Origin: CAZSDW01 sp964605705
GTDB lineage: Bacteria; Fidelibacterota; UBA2242
Length of the DNA stretch: 64,000 nt
Reading direction: 5' to 3'
Assembly: GCA_964605705.1 (NCBI GenBank)
Contig: CAZSDW010000001.1
Coordinates: forward strand, 1 to 64,000
The position numbers and the translations under genes are program-made. This document shows positions 17,292 through 26,283 of the stretch, piece by piece; within the stretch, counting starts at the first letter, position 1, and the number at the start of each line of letters is the position of its first letter. The notes beneath the pieces are model-generated. The model saw only the letters and a list, made by a program, of their open reading frames with translations. It searched no databases and was not told the DNA's origin.

Positions 17292-18178
17292 TAAAATTTC
17301 AGCATTTTCTCGAACGCTTCAAACAGGGCGTTTTTGTTGTTGATTATCTTGTACTATCCTTTAGCCTCGTCCTGTTAATTATTTCTATTCTGCTTTACAG
17401 CCGCCTGGGGCAGCCGCTTATCTTTACAACCGCCAACATAGTAATTATCTTGCTGACCCTGTATCTGATTATCTATGAGGAACAAAATATTTACTCAATT
17501 CATTACTGGCTGCATAGCTGGTTGCCAATCCTCACGTTCAGTTTTTATTACACCCAGTGCACATCTTATGATAACCTCATTTTCAAAATCACATTTGATC
17601 CTGTTCTGATCGGATGGGAAACCCGGCTGTTTGGCAATTTGGAACATCTGCTTGCCCTGCCCGGGCAGAATCTTATGGCGGACGAGATCATGCACTTTTT
17701 CTATTTTTCATACTACTTGATCCTGTTTGTACCAGGGATGATAATGTTTCTGCGGCGCCACCCCAAAACCCATGAAATGATATTCTCCCTGACGCTGATG
17801 ATGTATGCCCATTATGTGTTTTTCATGTTCTTCCCGACGGATGGTCCGATATTTAAACGTCCCGAAATATTTCAGAACGGCTTTCTGTTTATTCCCATAA
17901 TGAACCTCATCTACAGACTCGCCGGTGATCAGGGCGGCGGCGCCTTTCCCAGCACACATGTAACGACAGCTGTTATGATGTTCTTCTACAGTTTCGACGG
18001 ATTCAAAAACAATCGCTGGCTGATTCAATTGCTGGCAATCGGGATTATTTCAGCCACCGTTTACTGCAGTTATCATTACGCCGTGGACGCAATTGCCGGT
18101 ATTATAACCGGAACATTTTTTTATTACCTAGGCAAATCAATATATGACAGCCCCAGACTGCTGCGAAAAAATCACTGA
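17288..18178 (+). CDS. PAP2-family phosphatase/phosphotransferase
   Basis: A 296-residue membrane protein with about six to seven hydrophobic segments. The acid-phosphatase motifs are present in the C-terminal half: G-G-G-A-F-P-S-T-H-V (about 220-229) and S-Y-H-Y-A-V-D-A-I-A-G (about 262-272). The N-terminal membrane half and overall layout resemble the AUR1/inositolphosphotransferase-like branch of PAP2 proteins. The likely role is lipid phosphate hydrolysis or head-group transfer at the membrane. I chose ATG 17288, which overlaps the upstream TGA, over a GTG two codons earlier. Confidence 0.85.
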   Translation: MIKFQHFLERFKQGVFVVDYLVLSFSLVLLIISILLYSRLGQPLIFTTANIVIILLTLYLIIYEEQNIYSIHYWLHSWLPILTFSFYYTQCTSYDNLIFKITFDPVLIGWETRLFGNLEHLLALPGQNLMADEIMHFFYFSYYLILFVPGMIMFLRRHPKTHEMIFSLTLMMYAHYVFFMFFPTDGPIFKRPEIFQNGFLFIPIMNLIYRLAGDQGGGAFPSTHVTTAVMMFFYSFDGFKNNRWLIQLLAIGIISATVYCSYHYAVDAIAGIITGTFFYYLGKSIYDSPRLLRKNH

Positions 18179-18245
18179 TTCCGTGCTTCGCCAACCAATA
18201 ATTATCAAAATATAGGTATCCACCGAAATCCGTGGATGGCATCAG

Positions 18246-19499
18246 TTATTTTTCATCTTCCGGTGTGAGGCGCCTGATGCTAATCTCGCCAATGTTTTTG
18301 TTGCTGGCTTTAGAAACCGTCAACACAAGATCGGTCAGGGTAACCTTTTCACCAACTTTCGGGATTCTTCTTTTCCGATTAATTAAAAATCCTCCGATCG
18401 TTTCGTAATCACCTTCCGGAATCGAAAGCTTTAAACGATCATTCAGGTCACTGACCGGCATTCTGCCATTGACAATAATGGTTCCGTCTTTATTTATTCG
18501 GTACAGATTTTCAACTTCATCATACTCGTCTTCGATATTACCAACGACCTCCTCCAGAATATCTTCAACGGTAACCACTCCTTCGGCGCCACCATACTCA
18601 TCGACCACAATCGCCATGTTTTTACCATTTTTCTGCAGGTCTTCAAGCAGCCCGGATATCCCCATTGTCGGCGGAACATAAAACGCCGGTCTGATATATG
18701 GTTTGAGATTTTTCTGAGGATTCTCACCAAGGATATCAAAACTATTGACAATCCCAACGATTTTATCAACCCTGTCCCTGAAAACCGGCAGGCGACGATG
18801 CTTCGTCTGGATAAAGCGTTCAAAGGCATCTCCGACTTTCACCTTGTCACTCAATGCGTCCACATCAATCAGAGGAATCATAATCTCGTTGACCGTTGTT
18901 TCCGTAAAATTCAACAGGCGATTGATCATTTTGCGCTCACTGGGTTTTACATCTCCCTTGTCATGTTTCATTTTCATCAGCAGTTTCAATTCTTCCTTGC
19001 TGACAAAACCTTGATTTTCCGTTAAATCACCACCGCCGAAAATTGCCGCAAGAAGAGCTGCTGTTTTGGAAAACAGCCACACCAGTGGAAATAGAATGAC
19101 TATAAAGATTCGCAGGATGAAGATGATCCGCGGGGCAATTCTATTGCTCTTTTGCTGAAACACACTCTTGGGTACGATTTCAGCAAAAACAAGATTTATA
19201 AAGGTCATGATGACAATCGAAATCGGCACCCCAATTGCCCCCAACCACCGATAAAACTGGGCTGCCGCCAGCGTGGTGCTGGTCACCACACAAATATTTG
19301 TTCCCAATAATGTTGTGCCGAGAATCAATTCCGGATTTTTCAGCATTTCCAGCACTCGCCGGGAGCCCATGTGTCCGTTTTTTGCGGCATGTTTAATATG
19401 CAGGCGATCGACTGACACTATGGCGATTTCCGAACCCGAGAAGAACGCTTCTCCCAGTACACATACCAATATAATTATCATCGTAAACAGACCGGACAT
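18246..19499 (-). CDS. CorC/HlyC-family transporter-like protein (CNNM type) 1
   Basis: A 417-residue protein with an N-terminal DUF21/CNNM membrane domain (about 1-180, including G-S-E-I-A and F-A-E-I-V-P-K), a CBS pair (about 190-325, with V-D-E-Y-G-G-A-E-G-V-V-T-V-E-D-I-L-E-E) and a C-terminal CorC_HlyC domain (about 335-410, G-x-x-P-V-S-D-L-N). Family members function in Mg2+/Co2+ efflux; the old hemolysin name is misleading. The start overlaps the stop of its paralogue by one nucleotide (TAATG). Confidence 0.88.
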   Translation of the reverse strand: MSGLFTMIIILVCVLGEAFFSGSEIAIVSVDRLHIKHAAKNGHMGSRRVLEMLKNPELILGTTLLGTNICVVTSTTLAAAQFYRWLGAIGVPISIVIMTFINLVFAEIVPKSVFQQKSNRIAPRIIFILRIFIVILFPLVWLFSKTAALLAAIFGGGDLTENQGFVSKEELKLLMKMKHDKGDVKPSERKMINRLLNFTETTVNEIMIPLIDVDALSDKVKVGDAFERFIQTKHRRLPVFRDRVDKIVGIVNSFDILGENPQKNLKPYIRPAFYVPPTMGISGLLEDLQKNGKNMAIVVDEYGGAEGVVTVEDILEEVVGNIEDEYDEVENLYRINKDGTIIVNGRMPVSDLNDRLKLSIPEGDYETIGGFLINRKRRIPKVGEKVTLTDLVLTVSKASNKNIGEISIRRLTPEDEK

Positions 19500-20752
19500 T
19501 AGATTTTCCTGACCAGTAATGATTCAATCCGGTTGCCGGTAATCTTATCCACTTTAAAACTAAGGGATTCAAATTTAATACTGGTTTCAACTTTAGGAAG
19601 TTCACCAAACAATGAAAATACGAATCCTCCAATCGTATCCACTTCATCGGAGATAATCTCAACACCGATAAGTTCATTAAATTCATCTATCGGCATATTT
19701 GCATTAATCCTGAACAGTGACTCTTCCAGCTTTTCATGCTGTTCTTCATCTGATTCATACTCATCGGAAATGTCTCCAAATATTACCTCCAGCAAATCCT
19801 CCATACTGACCAATCCCTGGACGCCTCCATATTCATCCAGAACAATGGCGACCGATGTTTTCCGCCGTTGAAATGTTTGAAACAGTTCGTCTGCCCGCTT
19901 GGTAATAGGAACAAAATATGGCTTTCTCATAATTTTATGAAGTGTTTGACTGGATTTGGCAATATCTGCTTTGTAAAGTTCAATCAAATCATTCGCAAAT
20001 AAAATCCCAACGATATTATCTCTGGTATCACGGTAAATTGGTACTTTCGAGTAGTGATGCTCCTTAATTTCACGAATCATCGCTTCAATCGGCATGGTTT
20101 CCGGCAGGTAAAACATGTTGGCACGCGGAACCATTACATCGTCCATTTTTGCGTCGCCAAAATCAAATACTTTGTAAATATACTCTCGTTCAAGCGAGTC
20201 AATTATACCTTCTTTCTCACTCTCTTCAACAATTGTTTTAATCACATCCTCGGTCAAAATACTCCCAGCGCGCGACGCTTCACCGACGAAAACATTTACA
20301 ATCCGATCAGAAATTGTCCGGATGAACCAGCGGATTGGCGTAACGGTTCTTGAAAACAGGCGCAACGGATTCGCGACAAACAGAGCAAACTTTTCATTCA
20401 GCCGAATGGCGATGGTTTTGGGGGTTATTTCTCCAAACAGCAGCAGGATCGGTACTACCACTAAAACATTCACCCAGGGAAGCTCGGTACCGAAAAACCG
20501 GATAATCAGCGCGGCAGAAATCGACGATATTGAAATATTGACAAATTCATTCCCCAGAAGAATGGTAATAATCAGACGCCGGGGTTGTTCCAGCAGTTTT
20601 TCCACGCTCTGACCTTTTGTTCCCCTGGATTGAATTAACTTTTCCAATTGTACTTTGGTCAGCGAAAACAATGCGGTCTCTGAACCGGAAAAGAATCCTG
20701 AAAGGAACAGCAAAACGAACAACAATACTATTTGGGCATATAATGAAATCAT
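19499..20752 (-). CDS. CorC/HlyC-family transporter-like protein (CNNM type) 2
   Basis: Paralogue of the following gene, also 417 residues from the chosen ATG at 20752, with the same DUF21 (F-S-G-S-E-T-A-L-F-S-L), CBS pair (V-L-D-E-Y-G-G-V-Q-G-L-V-S-M-E-D-L-L-E) and CorC_HlyC domains. The reading frame extends to 20800, but those 16 residues are not family-like, and GAAAG lies about 5 nt before ATG 20752. The tandem arrangement suggests an old duplication, with two subunits or two ion specificities. Expected in the inner membrane. Confidence 0.87.
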   Translation of the reverse strand: MISLYAQIVLLFVLLFLSGFFSGSETALFSLTKVQLEKLIQSRGTKGQSVEKLLEQPRRLIITILLGNEFVNISISSISAALIIRFFGTELPWVNVLVVVPILLLFGEITPKTIAIRLNEKFALFVANPLRLFSRTVTPIRWFIRTISDRIVNVFVGEASRAGSILTEDVIKTIVEESEKEGIIDSLEREYIYKVFDFGDAKMDDVMVPRANMFYLPETMPIEAMIREIKEHHYSKVPIYRDTRDNIVGILFANDLIELYKADIAKSSQTLHKIMRKPYFVPITKRADELFQTFQRRKTSVAIVLDEYGGVQGLVSMEDLLEVIFGDISDEYESDEEQHEKLEESLFRINANMPIDEFNELIGVEIISDEVDTIGGFVFSLFGELPKVETSIKFESLSFKVDKITGNRIESLLVRKI

Positions 20753-20914
20753 GATACTTTCAGACAAGAAAATCTTAACATAAAAATAATCTACAAGCAA
20801 CTGTAATTTTTATAAAACATTTGCATCAAACAGAGTGTTCTATAAAAATCTTGGTTTTCCTTACACTTATATGGAAATTGCACTGACAGCATTTACAACC
20901 AAAGGGAGGTTCTC

Positions 20915-22459
20915 ATGAAAAAAATAAACTCAGTATTCATATTCACGCTAATTCTATTCGTTGGACTTCTATCTCGTTGCGTTCCGACGGCAAAACCCGA
21001 AGCCGTTGTGACTTCCCCTCCCATAGAAGAGTCAACCCCGGTAACGGTCCATTTCTTACACTGGAACGATTTCCACAGCGCCAATATTCCCTATCAGTCC
21101 CGCTGGGGTGAAACCAAAGGGATGAATATCGGTGGTTATTCCACTTTGGCGGGATATATTGACTCCATGAAAACACTTTGCCCCGAAGCAGTTGTCCTGA
21201 ATGCCGGAGATGATTTTCAAGGTTCCCCCATTTCTGCCATGACAAAAGGAATGTCACAAATCCTGATTTTGAACAAAATTCTGCCGGCAGCATTCACCAT
21301 CGGAAATCACGAATTCGATTATGGCTCGGAAAATTTACGTTCCGCTGTTGATGCTGCAAAATTTGAGGTGCTGTCATGTAACCTGTTCGATTCCACAATC
21401 ATGTCACTATTTACCAAACCCTATACGATTGTCGAATCCAATGGCGCTAAAATCGGGATCATCGGTTTGATAATGGAAGACCTGAAATCAACCGTTCTTC
21501 CCAGCAACATGGCAAAAATGTCGGTGCTTAATCCAACCAAAAGTGTTATGAAATATGCCGAAGAAATTGAAAAAGAAACCGATCTGATCGTCGTCTTAAG
21601 CCATAACGGATTTTATGAAGACAGTCTGCTTGCAACCGAGCTAAATTACGTGGATGTAATAATCGGCGGACATTCCCATACCATCCTGAGGCAGCCGGTT
21701 TCTGTAAATAACGTTCTGATTTGTCAGGCGGGATCCCACGGACAATTTCTCGGACATCTGAAAGCCACTGTCAATGTGAACACTAACTCCATCACCAACT
21801 ATAGCTATCAATTAATCGAGACCGTTGTCGGTCGGGTTACTCCGGCAGCGAACGTGGCGCAAATCGTGGATTCTTTGGAAGCCACCATCGGCTCCGAAAT
21901 GGACCGGGTCATTGGTAGCCTGCAAACATCCTGGATCCGGAATAGTCACGGCGAATCCAACATTGGCGACTGGATTGCCGATGCCACCCGAGATTATTTC
22001 GGCGCCGATATCGCCTTTCAGAACAGCGGTGGTATTCGCAAGGGATTAAGTGCCGGTCCGATTAAGGTTCGTGATATATGGGAAATATCGCCCTTTGACA
22101 ACACAATTGTGCTAGTCATGGTCAATGGTGATCAGCTGCTTCATTTACTAAACTGGCGTATCAATAATCCCCGCGATTTGCTGCAGCAATCCGGCATTCA
22201 AAGAACGTACGATGCTCAAAGCAGAACCCTGATCGAAGCCACCGTGAACGGCGAACCGATTGAACCTGAAAAAGTATATACCATTGCTACCAATAATTAC
22301 ATTGTCGGGCAAATAGATCGTTTTTTCGGATTGAATGCAAACGACGTCGTCATTGAGGATACCGGTGTGATCGGTCGCGATATTCTGGTTACTGCTGCTG
22401 AAAAACAGGGAATTATCGACAGTCGAATCGATGGGCGCCTGATTATTAAAAATCAGTAA
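20915..22459 (+). CDS. Secreted 5'-nucleotidase/2',3'-cyclic phosphodiesterase family protein
   Basis: A 514-residue UshA/CpdB-type enzyme. An N-terminal hydrophobic signal ends L-L-S-R-C at residue 22, which looks like a lipoprotein site but has Arg at -1, unusual for a lipobox. The metallophosphatase domain shows D52-x-H54 (W-N-D-F-H), N-A-G-D-D-F, G-N-H-E-F-D, S-H-N-G and G-G-H-S-H-T, all dinuclear metal ligands. The C-terminal 5'-nucleotidase domain starts near 320 and includes N-S-G-G-I-R-K and the substrate loop G-x-N-A-N-D. It likely dephosphorylates nucleotides outside the inner membrane, feeding the nucleoside salvage genes at 30-34 kb. GGGAGG precedes the ATG. Confidence 0.9.
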   Translation: MKKINSVFIFTLILFVGLLSRCVPTAKPEAVVTSPPIEESTPVTVHFLHWNDFHSANIPYQSRWGETKGMNIGGYSTLAGYIDSMKTLCPEAVVLNAGDDFQGSPISAMTKGMSQILILNKILPAAFTIGNHEFDYGSENLRSAVDAAKFEVLSCNLFDSTIMSLFTKPYTIVESNGAKIGIIGLIMEDLKSTVLPSNMAKMSVLNPTKSVMKYAEEIEKETDLIVVLSHNGFYEDSLLATELNYVDVIIGGHSHTILRQPVSVNNVLICQAGSHGQFLGHLKATVNVNTNSITNYSYQLIETVVGRVTPAANVAQIVDSLEATIGSEMDRVIGSLQTSWIRNSHGESNIGDWIADATRDYFGADIAFQNSGGIRKGLSAGPIKVRDIWEISPFDNTIVLVMVNGDQLLHLLNWRINNPRDLLQQSGIQRTYDAQSRTLIEATVNGEPIEPEKVYTIATNNYIVGQIDRFFGLNANDVVIEDTGVIGRDILVTAAEKQGIIDSRIDGRLIIKNQ

Positions 22460-22623
22460 AATAGCTTCTTGTTAGATTTACTCTTTAAACCGAATGATTT
22501 TTAACAAAACGTTTGATTTTTCACGAAAATATCAATACATTTTGCGGCTTTTTGGAGAGTGATTTTTTCAGACCACAAATTGGGCGCAATTGATAATAAT
22601 TTTCTCACCGGAGAAAAATAGAT

Positions 22624-22697
22624 GGTGGGTGTAGCTCAGCTGGTAGAGCGACAGGTTGTGGCCCTGTTGGTCGCGGGTTCAAGTCCCGTCACTCACC
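22624..22697 (+). tRNA. tRNA-His (GTG anticodon)
   Basis: A full cloverleaf folds. The 7-bp acceptor GTGGGTG pairs with CACTCAC (one G-T wobble). The D-arm GCTC/GAGC, anticodon stem ACAGG/CCTGT with loop TTGTGGC, and T-arm GCGGG/CCCGT with TTCAAGT are all present. The anticodon GTG (22658-22660) reads His. G at 22624 opposite C at 22697 gives the G-1:C73 pair specific to tRNA-His. CCA is not encoded. Confidence 0.95.
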
Positions 22698-22708
22698 CGA
22701 TCATTTCT

Positions 22709-22780
22709 GGCGCCATCGTCTAGTGGTTAGGACACAGGATTTTCATTCCTGTAACCGGAGTTCAATTCTCCGTGGCGCTA
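22709..22780 (+). tRNA. tRNA-Glu (TTC anticodon)
   Basis: The cloverleaf has acceptor GGCGCCA against TGGCGCT (terminal G1-U72 wobble), anticodon stem CAGGA/TCCTG with loop TTTTCAT, and T-arm CGGAG/CTCCG with loop TTCAATT. The anticodon TTC reads Glu. It lies 11 nt after tRNA-His, probably on one transcript that ends at the hairpin just downstream. Confidence 0.95.
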
Positions 22781-22794
22781 CGAAGTAAAACAAT

Positions 22795-22822
22795 AAAACT
22801 CCTCTTTTGAGGAGTTTTTTTT
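22795..22822 (+). terminator. Rho-independent terminator after tRNA pair
   Basis: A 10-bp stem AAAACTCCTC/GAGGAGTTTT with a TTTT loop runs directly into a T-tract to 22822. This is the most canonical intrinsic terminator in the window. Confidence 0.9.
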
Positions 22823-22954
22823 AGCAGCGCTTTTTGAGAATATTTCAATTTCTTGTTGATAATCAATGGAAAAGAACTTATTATCACTATAATGTGATCG
22901 GTTTTTGACAACGATCCATCTTGCTCAATCCGATAGTTGAATATTTACATTTTG

Positions 22955-23527
22955 ATGATAATAGCCAAACTAATCTCTATATTTCTCCACCCCTTTGTTC
23001 TTTCGACAAGCGCCTTTGCCATTATCCTGTCCCATTCGTATCTGTCTTTTGGACAATTCCTGGAGATCCTGGTTATTATTACAATTGCGACAGTGATTTC
23101 ACCATTAATCCAGGTTTACACCATGAAAAAGCTGGGGCTGACCAGCAGCCTGGATATCCCCGAACGGGAAAAGCGAATTGCTCCATTTTTAATCAGTATC
23201 ATTATCTATCTGCTTGCCCTGCTAATATTATGGCAAATGAAAGCGCCCGGGGTGGTTCTTATACTCATGTGGGCATATGCTTTTAACACCTCAGTTGCAA
23301 CCATAATCACCCGTCACTGGAAAATCAGCATCCACGGTATGGCGCTCGGCGGTCCGATCGCCGCTCTTGGAATCGTTGTATCGCCGGTATATTTCTGGGC
23401 AATATTGCTGTTTTTTCCAATGCTTTACTCACGAGTAACATTGAAAGCTCATACCATTGCCCAGGTAGTTGTCGGTTTCACTTTAGGGTTTATACTAACC
23501 ATTTTTCATTTTATATTATTAGGGTAA
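22955..23527 (+). CDS. PAP2-superfamily-like small membrane protein
   Basis: A 190-residue protein with five or six hydrophobic segments. The C-terminal part, K-I-S-I-H-G-M followed about 50 residues later by K-A-H-T-I-A-Q-V-V-V-G, resembles the spacing of the two histidine motifs of PAP2 phosphatases (S-G-H and S-x-x-x-x-x-H-x-x-x-D). The Asp position is Gln here. A membrane phosphatase or a non-catalytic relative is possible. The frame can be extended to a TTG at 22937; I prefer the ATG at 22955, though neither has a clear ribosome-binding site. The stop is 2 nt from the glgC start. Confidence 0.6.
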   Translation: MIIAKLISIFLHPFVLSTSAFAIILSHSYLSFGQFLEILVIITIATVISPLIQVYTMKKLGLTSSLDIPEREKRIAPFLISIIIYLLALLILWQMKAPGVVLILMWAYAFNTSVATIITRHWKISIHGMALGGPIAALGIVVSPVYFWAILLFFPMLYSRVTLKAHTIAQVVVGFTLGFILTIFHFILLG

Positions 23528-23529
23528 TT

Positions 23530-24771
23530 ATGAGAAAGTTAGAGGTTCTATCAATTATTCTTGGTGGAGGTAAAGGCACCCGCCTTTTTCCTTTGACCAA
23601 ATACCGCGCAAAGCCCGCAGTTCCCTTTGGCGGAAAATTCAGAATCATCGACGTTCCCATCAGTAATTGCCTGAACAGCGGTTTTGAGAAAATCTATATT
23701 TTAACCCAGTTCAATACTGAATCCCTGCATCGCCATATTTACGGGACGTACCGCCTAGGACGTTTTACCGAAGGATTTGTGGATATTTTAGCCGCCCAGC
23801 AGACCACCGAAAATATGGACTGGTACCAAGGAACCGCGGATGCAGTTCGGCAAAATTTAAGATTTATACAACAGGTAAACTCAAAATATACCATTATCCT
23901 CAGTGGTGATCATCTCTATCGAATGGACTACACCGACTTTTTGAATACTCACATTCAAAACAAAGCCGATATTACAATTTCTGTAAAACCCGTATCCAAA
24001 CAAGAGGCGCCTGGTTTTGGTATCCTGCAAGCCAACAAACAGAATCGAGTCATTAATTTTGTCGAAAAACCTTCATTAGACAATATTGATACCGTTCGCA
24101 GTCCCGGGCTTCCGGAAAAGACACCGTGCCTCGCATCCATGGGTATTTATATTTTTAGTACCAATATCCTGATGGAAATCCTCCGGCAGAATAGCAGTGA
24201 CGATTTTGGCAAGCACATCATCCCCGCGTCTATCCATAATCACAATGTTTTCACCCACTCCTTTCGGGGATACTGGCGCGACATCGGAACCATGGAGACA
24301 TTTTTTCAAGCCAATCTTGAATTGACCTCATTAAAACCACCCTTCACCTTTTACGATGAAAAATTCCCGATTTATACCCGTGCGCGCTCACTGCCCGGTT
24401 CACGGGTCGATAATTGCCAATTTGAAAGCTCCCTTCTGGCGGACGGCTGCTTCATTGAAAAAAGCACAATTAAAAAATCAGTAATCGGTATTCGAACTGT
24501 CATTGCGGAGAACGCCAGCCTGGAAAAATGTGTCGTCATGGGTTGTGATTACTATACCGAAAAATCTTCATCCGGGCAAATACCCATGGGCATCGGTAAA
24601 AACTGTATCATCCGCAATGCAATTATTGATAAAAATGCCCATATCGGTAGAAATGTTAAAATACTAAATCAGGAAAAACGCACCGAATTTGATGGTGACA
24701 ATTATTACATCCGTGATGGGATTGTTGTTATTCCCAAAAATGCAATTATTTGTGATAATCAGGTGATTTAA
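23530..24771 (+). CDS. glgC: Glucose-1-phosphate adenylyltransferase
   Basis: GlgC makes ADP-glucose from glucose-1-phosphate and ATP, the committed step of glycogen synthesis. The 413-residue protein has the nucleotidyltransferase motif G-G-G-K-G-T-R-L-F-P-L-T near residue 13, followed by R-A-K-P-A-V-P-F-G-G-K-F-R-I-I-D and S-N-C-L-N-S-G. A catalytic-region S-G-D-H-L-Y-R-M-D-Y is at about 123-132. The C-terminal 120 residues form a left-handed beta-helix of hexapeptide type. No other glycogen gene is adjacent. Confidence 0.93.
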   Translation: MRKLEVLSIILGGGKGTRLFPLTKYRAKPAVPFGGKFRIIDVPISNCLNSGFEKIYILTQFNTESLHRHIYGTYRLGRFTEGFVDILAAQQTTENMDWYQGTADAVRQNLRFIQQVNSKYTIILSGDHLYRMDYTDFLNTHIQNKADITISVKPVSKQEAPGFGILQANKQNRVINFVEKPSLDNIDTVRSPGLPEKTPCLASMGIYIFSTNILMEILRQNSSDDFGKHIIPASIHNHNVFTHSFRGYWRDIGTMETFFQANLELTSLKPPFTFYDEKFPIYTRARSLPGSRVDNCQFESSLLADGCFIEKSTIKKSVIGIRTVIAENASLEKCVVMGCDYYTEKSSSGQIPMGIGKNCIIRNAIIDKNAHIGRNVKILNQEKRTEFDGDNYYIRDGIVVIPKNAIICDNQVI

Positions 24772-24792
24772 ACACAAAGAAGAAATTTCGAG

Positions 24793-25596
24793 ATGGTCAA
24801 GATTTTTAATCCTCACCAAACCGTTTTATTCCCTGATTTAATCACAGGCTCAGAGCTCCCCTCGATCACGACTCTTCCCGAATATGACTGTGCCCTTCAG
24901 AACTTTATAAAAATGTCGGATTTCGGAGCATTTATAGAGCTGAATGTTGTCGGTATTGAAAAATCATATTCAATATCACTAAATGAATTGCCGATCCCTC
25001 GTCGCTATCGCAGCCACCACAACGATGCCAGTTCTCCCGTTTTTCACTTATTCCCCCTCACTGTGCGCAATCATTTAAGTCGTCTAAAGTATGATACCCG
25101 CTCATTTTTCAATAAAAACAACAGCATTAAAACATCTTTTGGTTATTTTCTGTTCCGTCAGTATTTTCACCTTTGGGATTTGCACCGCAATCAATTTCTG
25201 TCAAACATTTCGGACTATCTCAATCAAGAGATTGGGGAACAGCATTATCAAAAATATTTCAAGAATGTCTGGCGCGATGGGACAAGTTGGATGCAACCAT
25301 TCATCAAACGTAAATTCCAGCATCTGTTACCGGCATCCGAGATCAATACCATTCAGCATCGTCGTGAGCGTTTGCAAGGCGCGGGTACGACAATCTCTCA
25401 ATTGGACCAGGAAACACCCGATTTTTTTCTTAACTGTTTTATTTTAAAAACCATGCACATTCCGATAAATTTATCCGATTATATCCATGGCATCTCTATT
25501 CAATCGACCTTTAAAACCATTCATCTGGAACATCTGAAAAACATGGAGATTGAAAACTTCGAAGATCTTCTAACTCTCTTCGAAACACTTCCATAA
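24793..25596 (+). CDS. Protein of unknown function
   Basis: I do not recognise this 267-residue protein. It has no signal peptide, no membrane segment and no clear catalytic motif. It is rich in aromatic and basic residues: R-R-Y-R-S-H-H near 90, F-G-Y-F-L-F-R-Q-Y-F-H-L-W near 117-130, and R-R-E-R-L-Q-G-A-G near 195. It sits 21 nt after glgC and 24 nt before pcm on the same strand, so it is probably co-transcribed. The context gives no single pathway. Confidence 0.7.
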   Translation: MVKIFNPHQTVLFPDLITGSELPSITTLPEYDCALQNFIKMSDFGAFIELNVVGIEKSYSISLNELPIPRRYRSHHNDASSPVFHLFPLTVRNHLSRLKYDTRSFFNKNNSIKTSFGYFLFRQYFHLWDLHRNQFLSNISDYLNQEIGEQHYQKYFKNVWRDGTSWMQPFIKRKFQHLLPASEINTIQHRRERLQGAGTTISQLDQETPDFFLNCFILKTMHIPINLSDYIHGISIQSTFKTIHLEHLKNMEIENFEDLLTLFETLP

Positions 25597-25620
25597 CTTT
25601 AATAATCTGGCGACCATCCA

Positions 25621-26277
25621 TTGTTTGACACATCACCGAAAAATCCCGTTGAAATGGTCAGCGCACAAATCAGCTCCCGGGATATTATTGATCCAAAAGT
25701 AATTAACGCCATGCAGAATATCCCCCGGGGAATTTTTGTTCCGGTCAAGTATAAGCATCTTGCCTATTCAGACCAGGCGCTGCCAATCGGTAAAAACCAG
25801 ACGATTTCTCAGCCTTACGTTGTCGCTTTTATGACCCAGGCGCTCCAGTTGAAACCCGATATGAGAGTGCTTGAAATCGGTTCCGGTTCCGGCTATCAGA
25901 CCGCCATTCTCGCCAGTATCGCCAGAGAGGTCTATTCCATTGAGTTCATAAAATTTCTCTATGACGAAGCAAAGAAAAATCTTGCCAAACTGAAATTCAA
26001 GAATATCCATTTTAAAAATTCCGACGGTCGTCTCGGCTGGAAAGAAAAGGCGCCCTTTGATCGGATTATTGTAACGGCAGCCAGTGACGACATTCCAGCG
26101 GCGCTTCAAGATCAATTAGCTGACAACGGTATAATGATCATTCCGATCGGAAGGCAGAATTGGTCCCAGAATCTCATTCTGCTTCATAAAAAAAACAAGC
26201 GGATTAGTAAAGAGAAAATCTTACCCGTTCGCTTCGTCCCTCTTGTATATTCTAAAAATATGAAAAAAGAAAAGTAG
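25621..26277 (+). CDS. pcm: Protein-L-isoaspartate O-methyltransferase
   Basis: The enzyme methylates isoaspartyl residues in aged proteins using S-adenosylmethionine. In the 218-residue protein, M-V-S-A-Q-I and I-P-R-G-I-F-V-P match the N-terminal helix region. G-K-N-Q-T-I-S-Q-P-Y-V-V-A is the substrate-binding signature, and V-L-E-I-G-S-G-S-G-Y-Q-T-A is the SAM motif (about 82-94). The annotated start is TTG; ATG at 25654 would remove only 11 residues and is possible. Neither start has a good ribosome-binding site. Confidence 0.9.
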   Translation: MFDTSPKNPVEMVSAQISSRDIIDPKVINAMQNIPRGIFVPVKYKHLAYSDQALPIGKNQTISQPYVVAFMTQALQLKPDMRVLEIGSGSGYQTAILASIAREVYSIEFIKFLYDEAKKNLAKLKFKNIHFKNSDGRLGWKEKAPFDRIIVTAASDDIPAALQDQLADNGIMIIPIGRQNWSQNLILLHKKNKRISKEKILPVRFVPLVYSKNMKKEK

Positions 26278-26283
26278 CTACCT

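Noticed and set aside
18218..18237. 6-bp hairpin ATCCAC/GTGGAT between the convergent PAP2 and CorC-type genes
   Set aside because: The stem is short and has no adjacent T-tract, so I did not call it a terminator.
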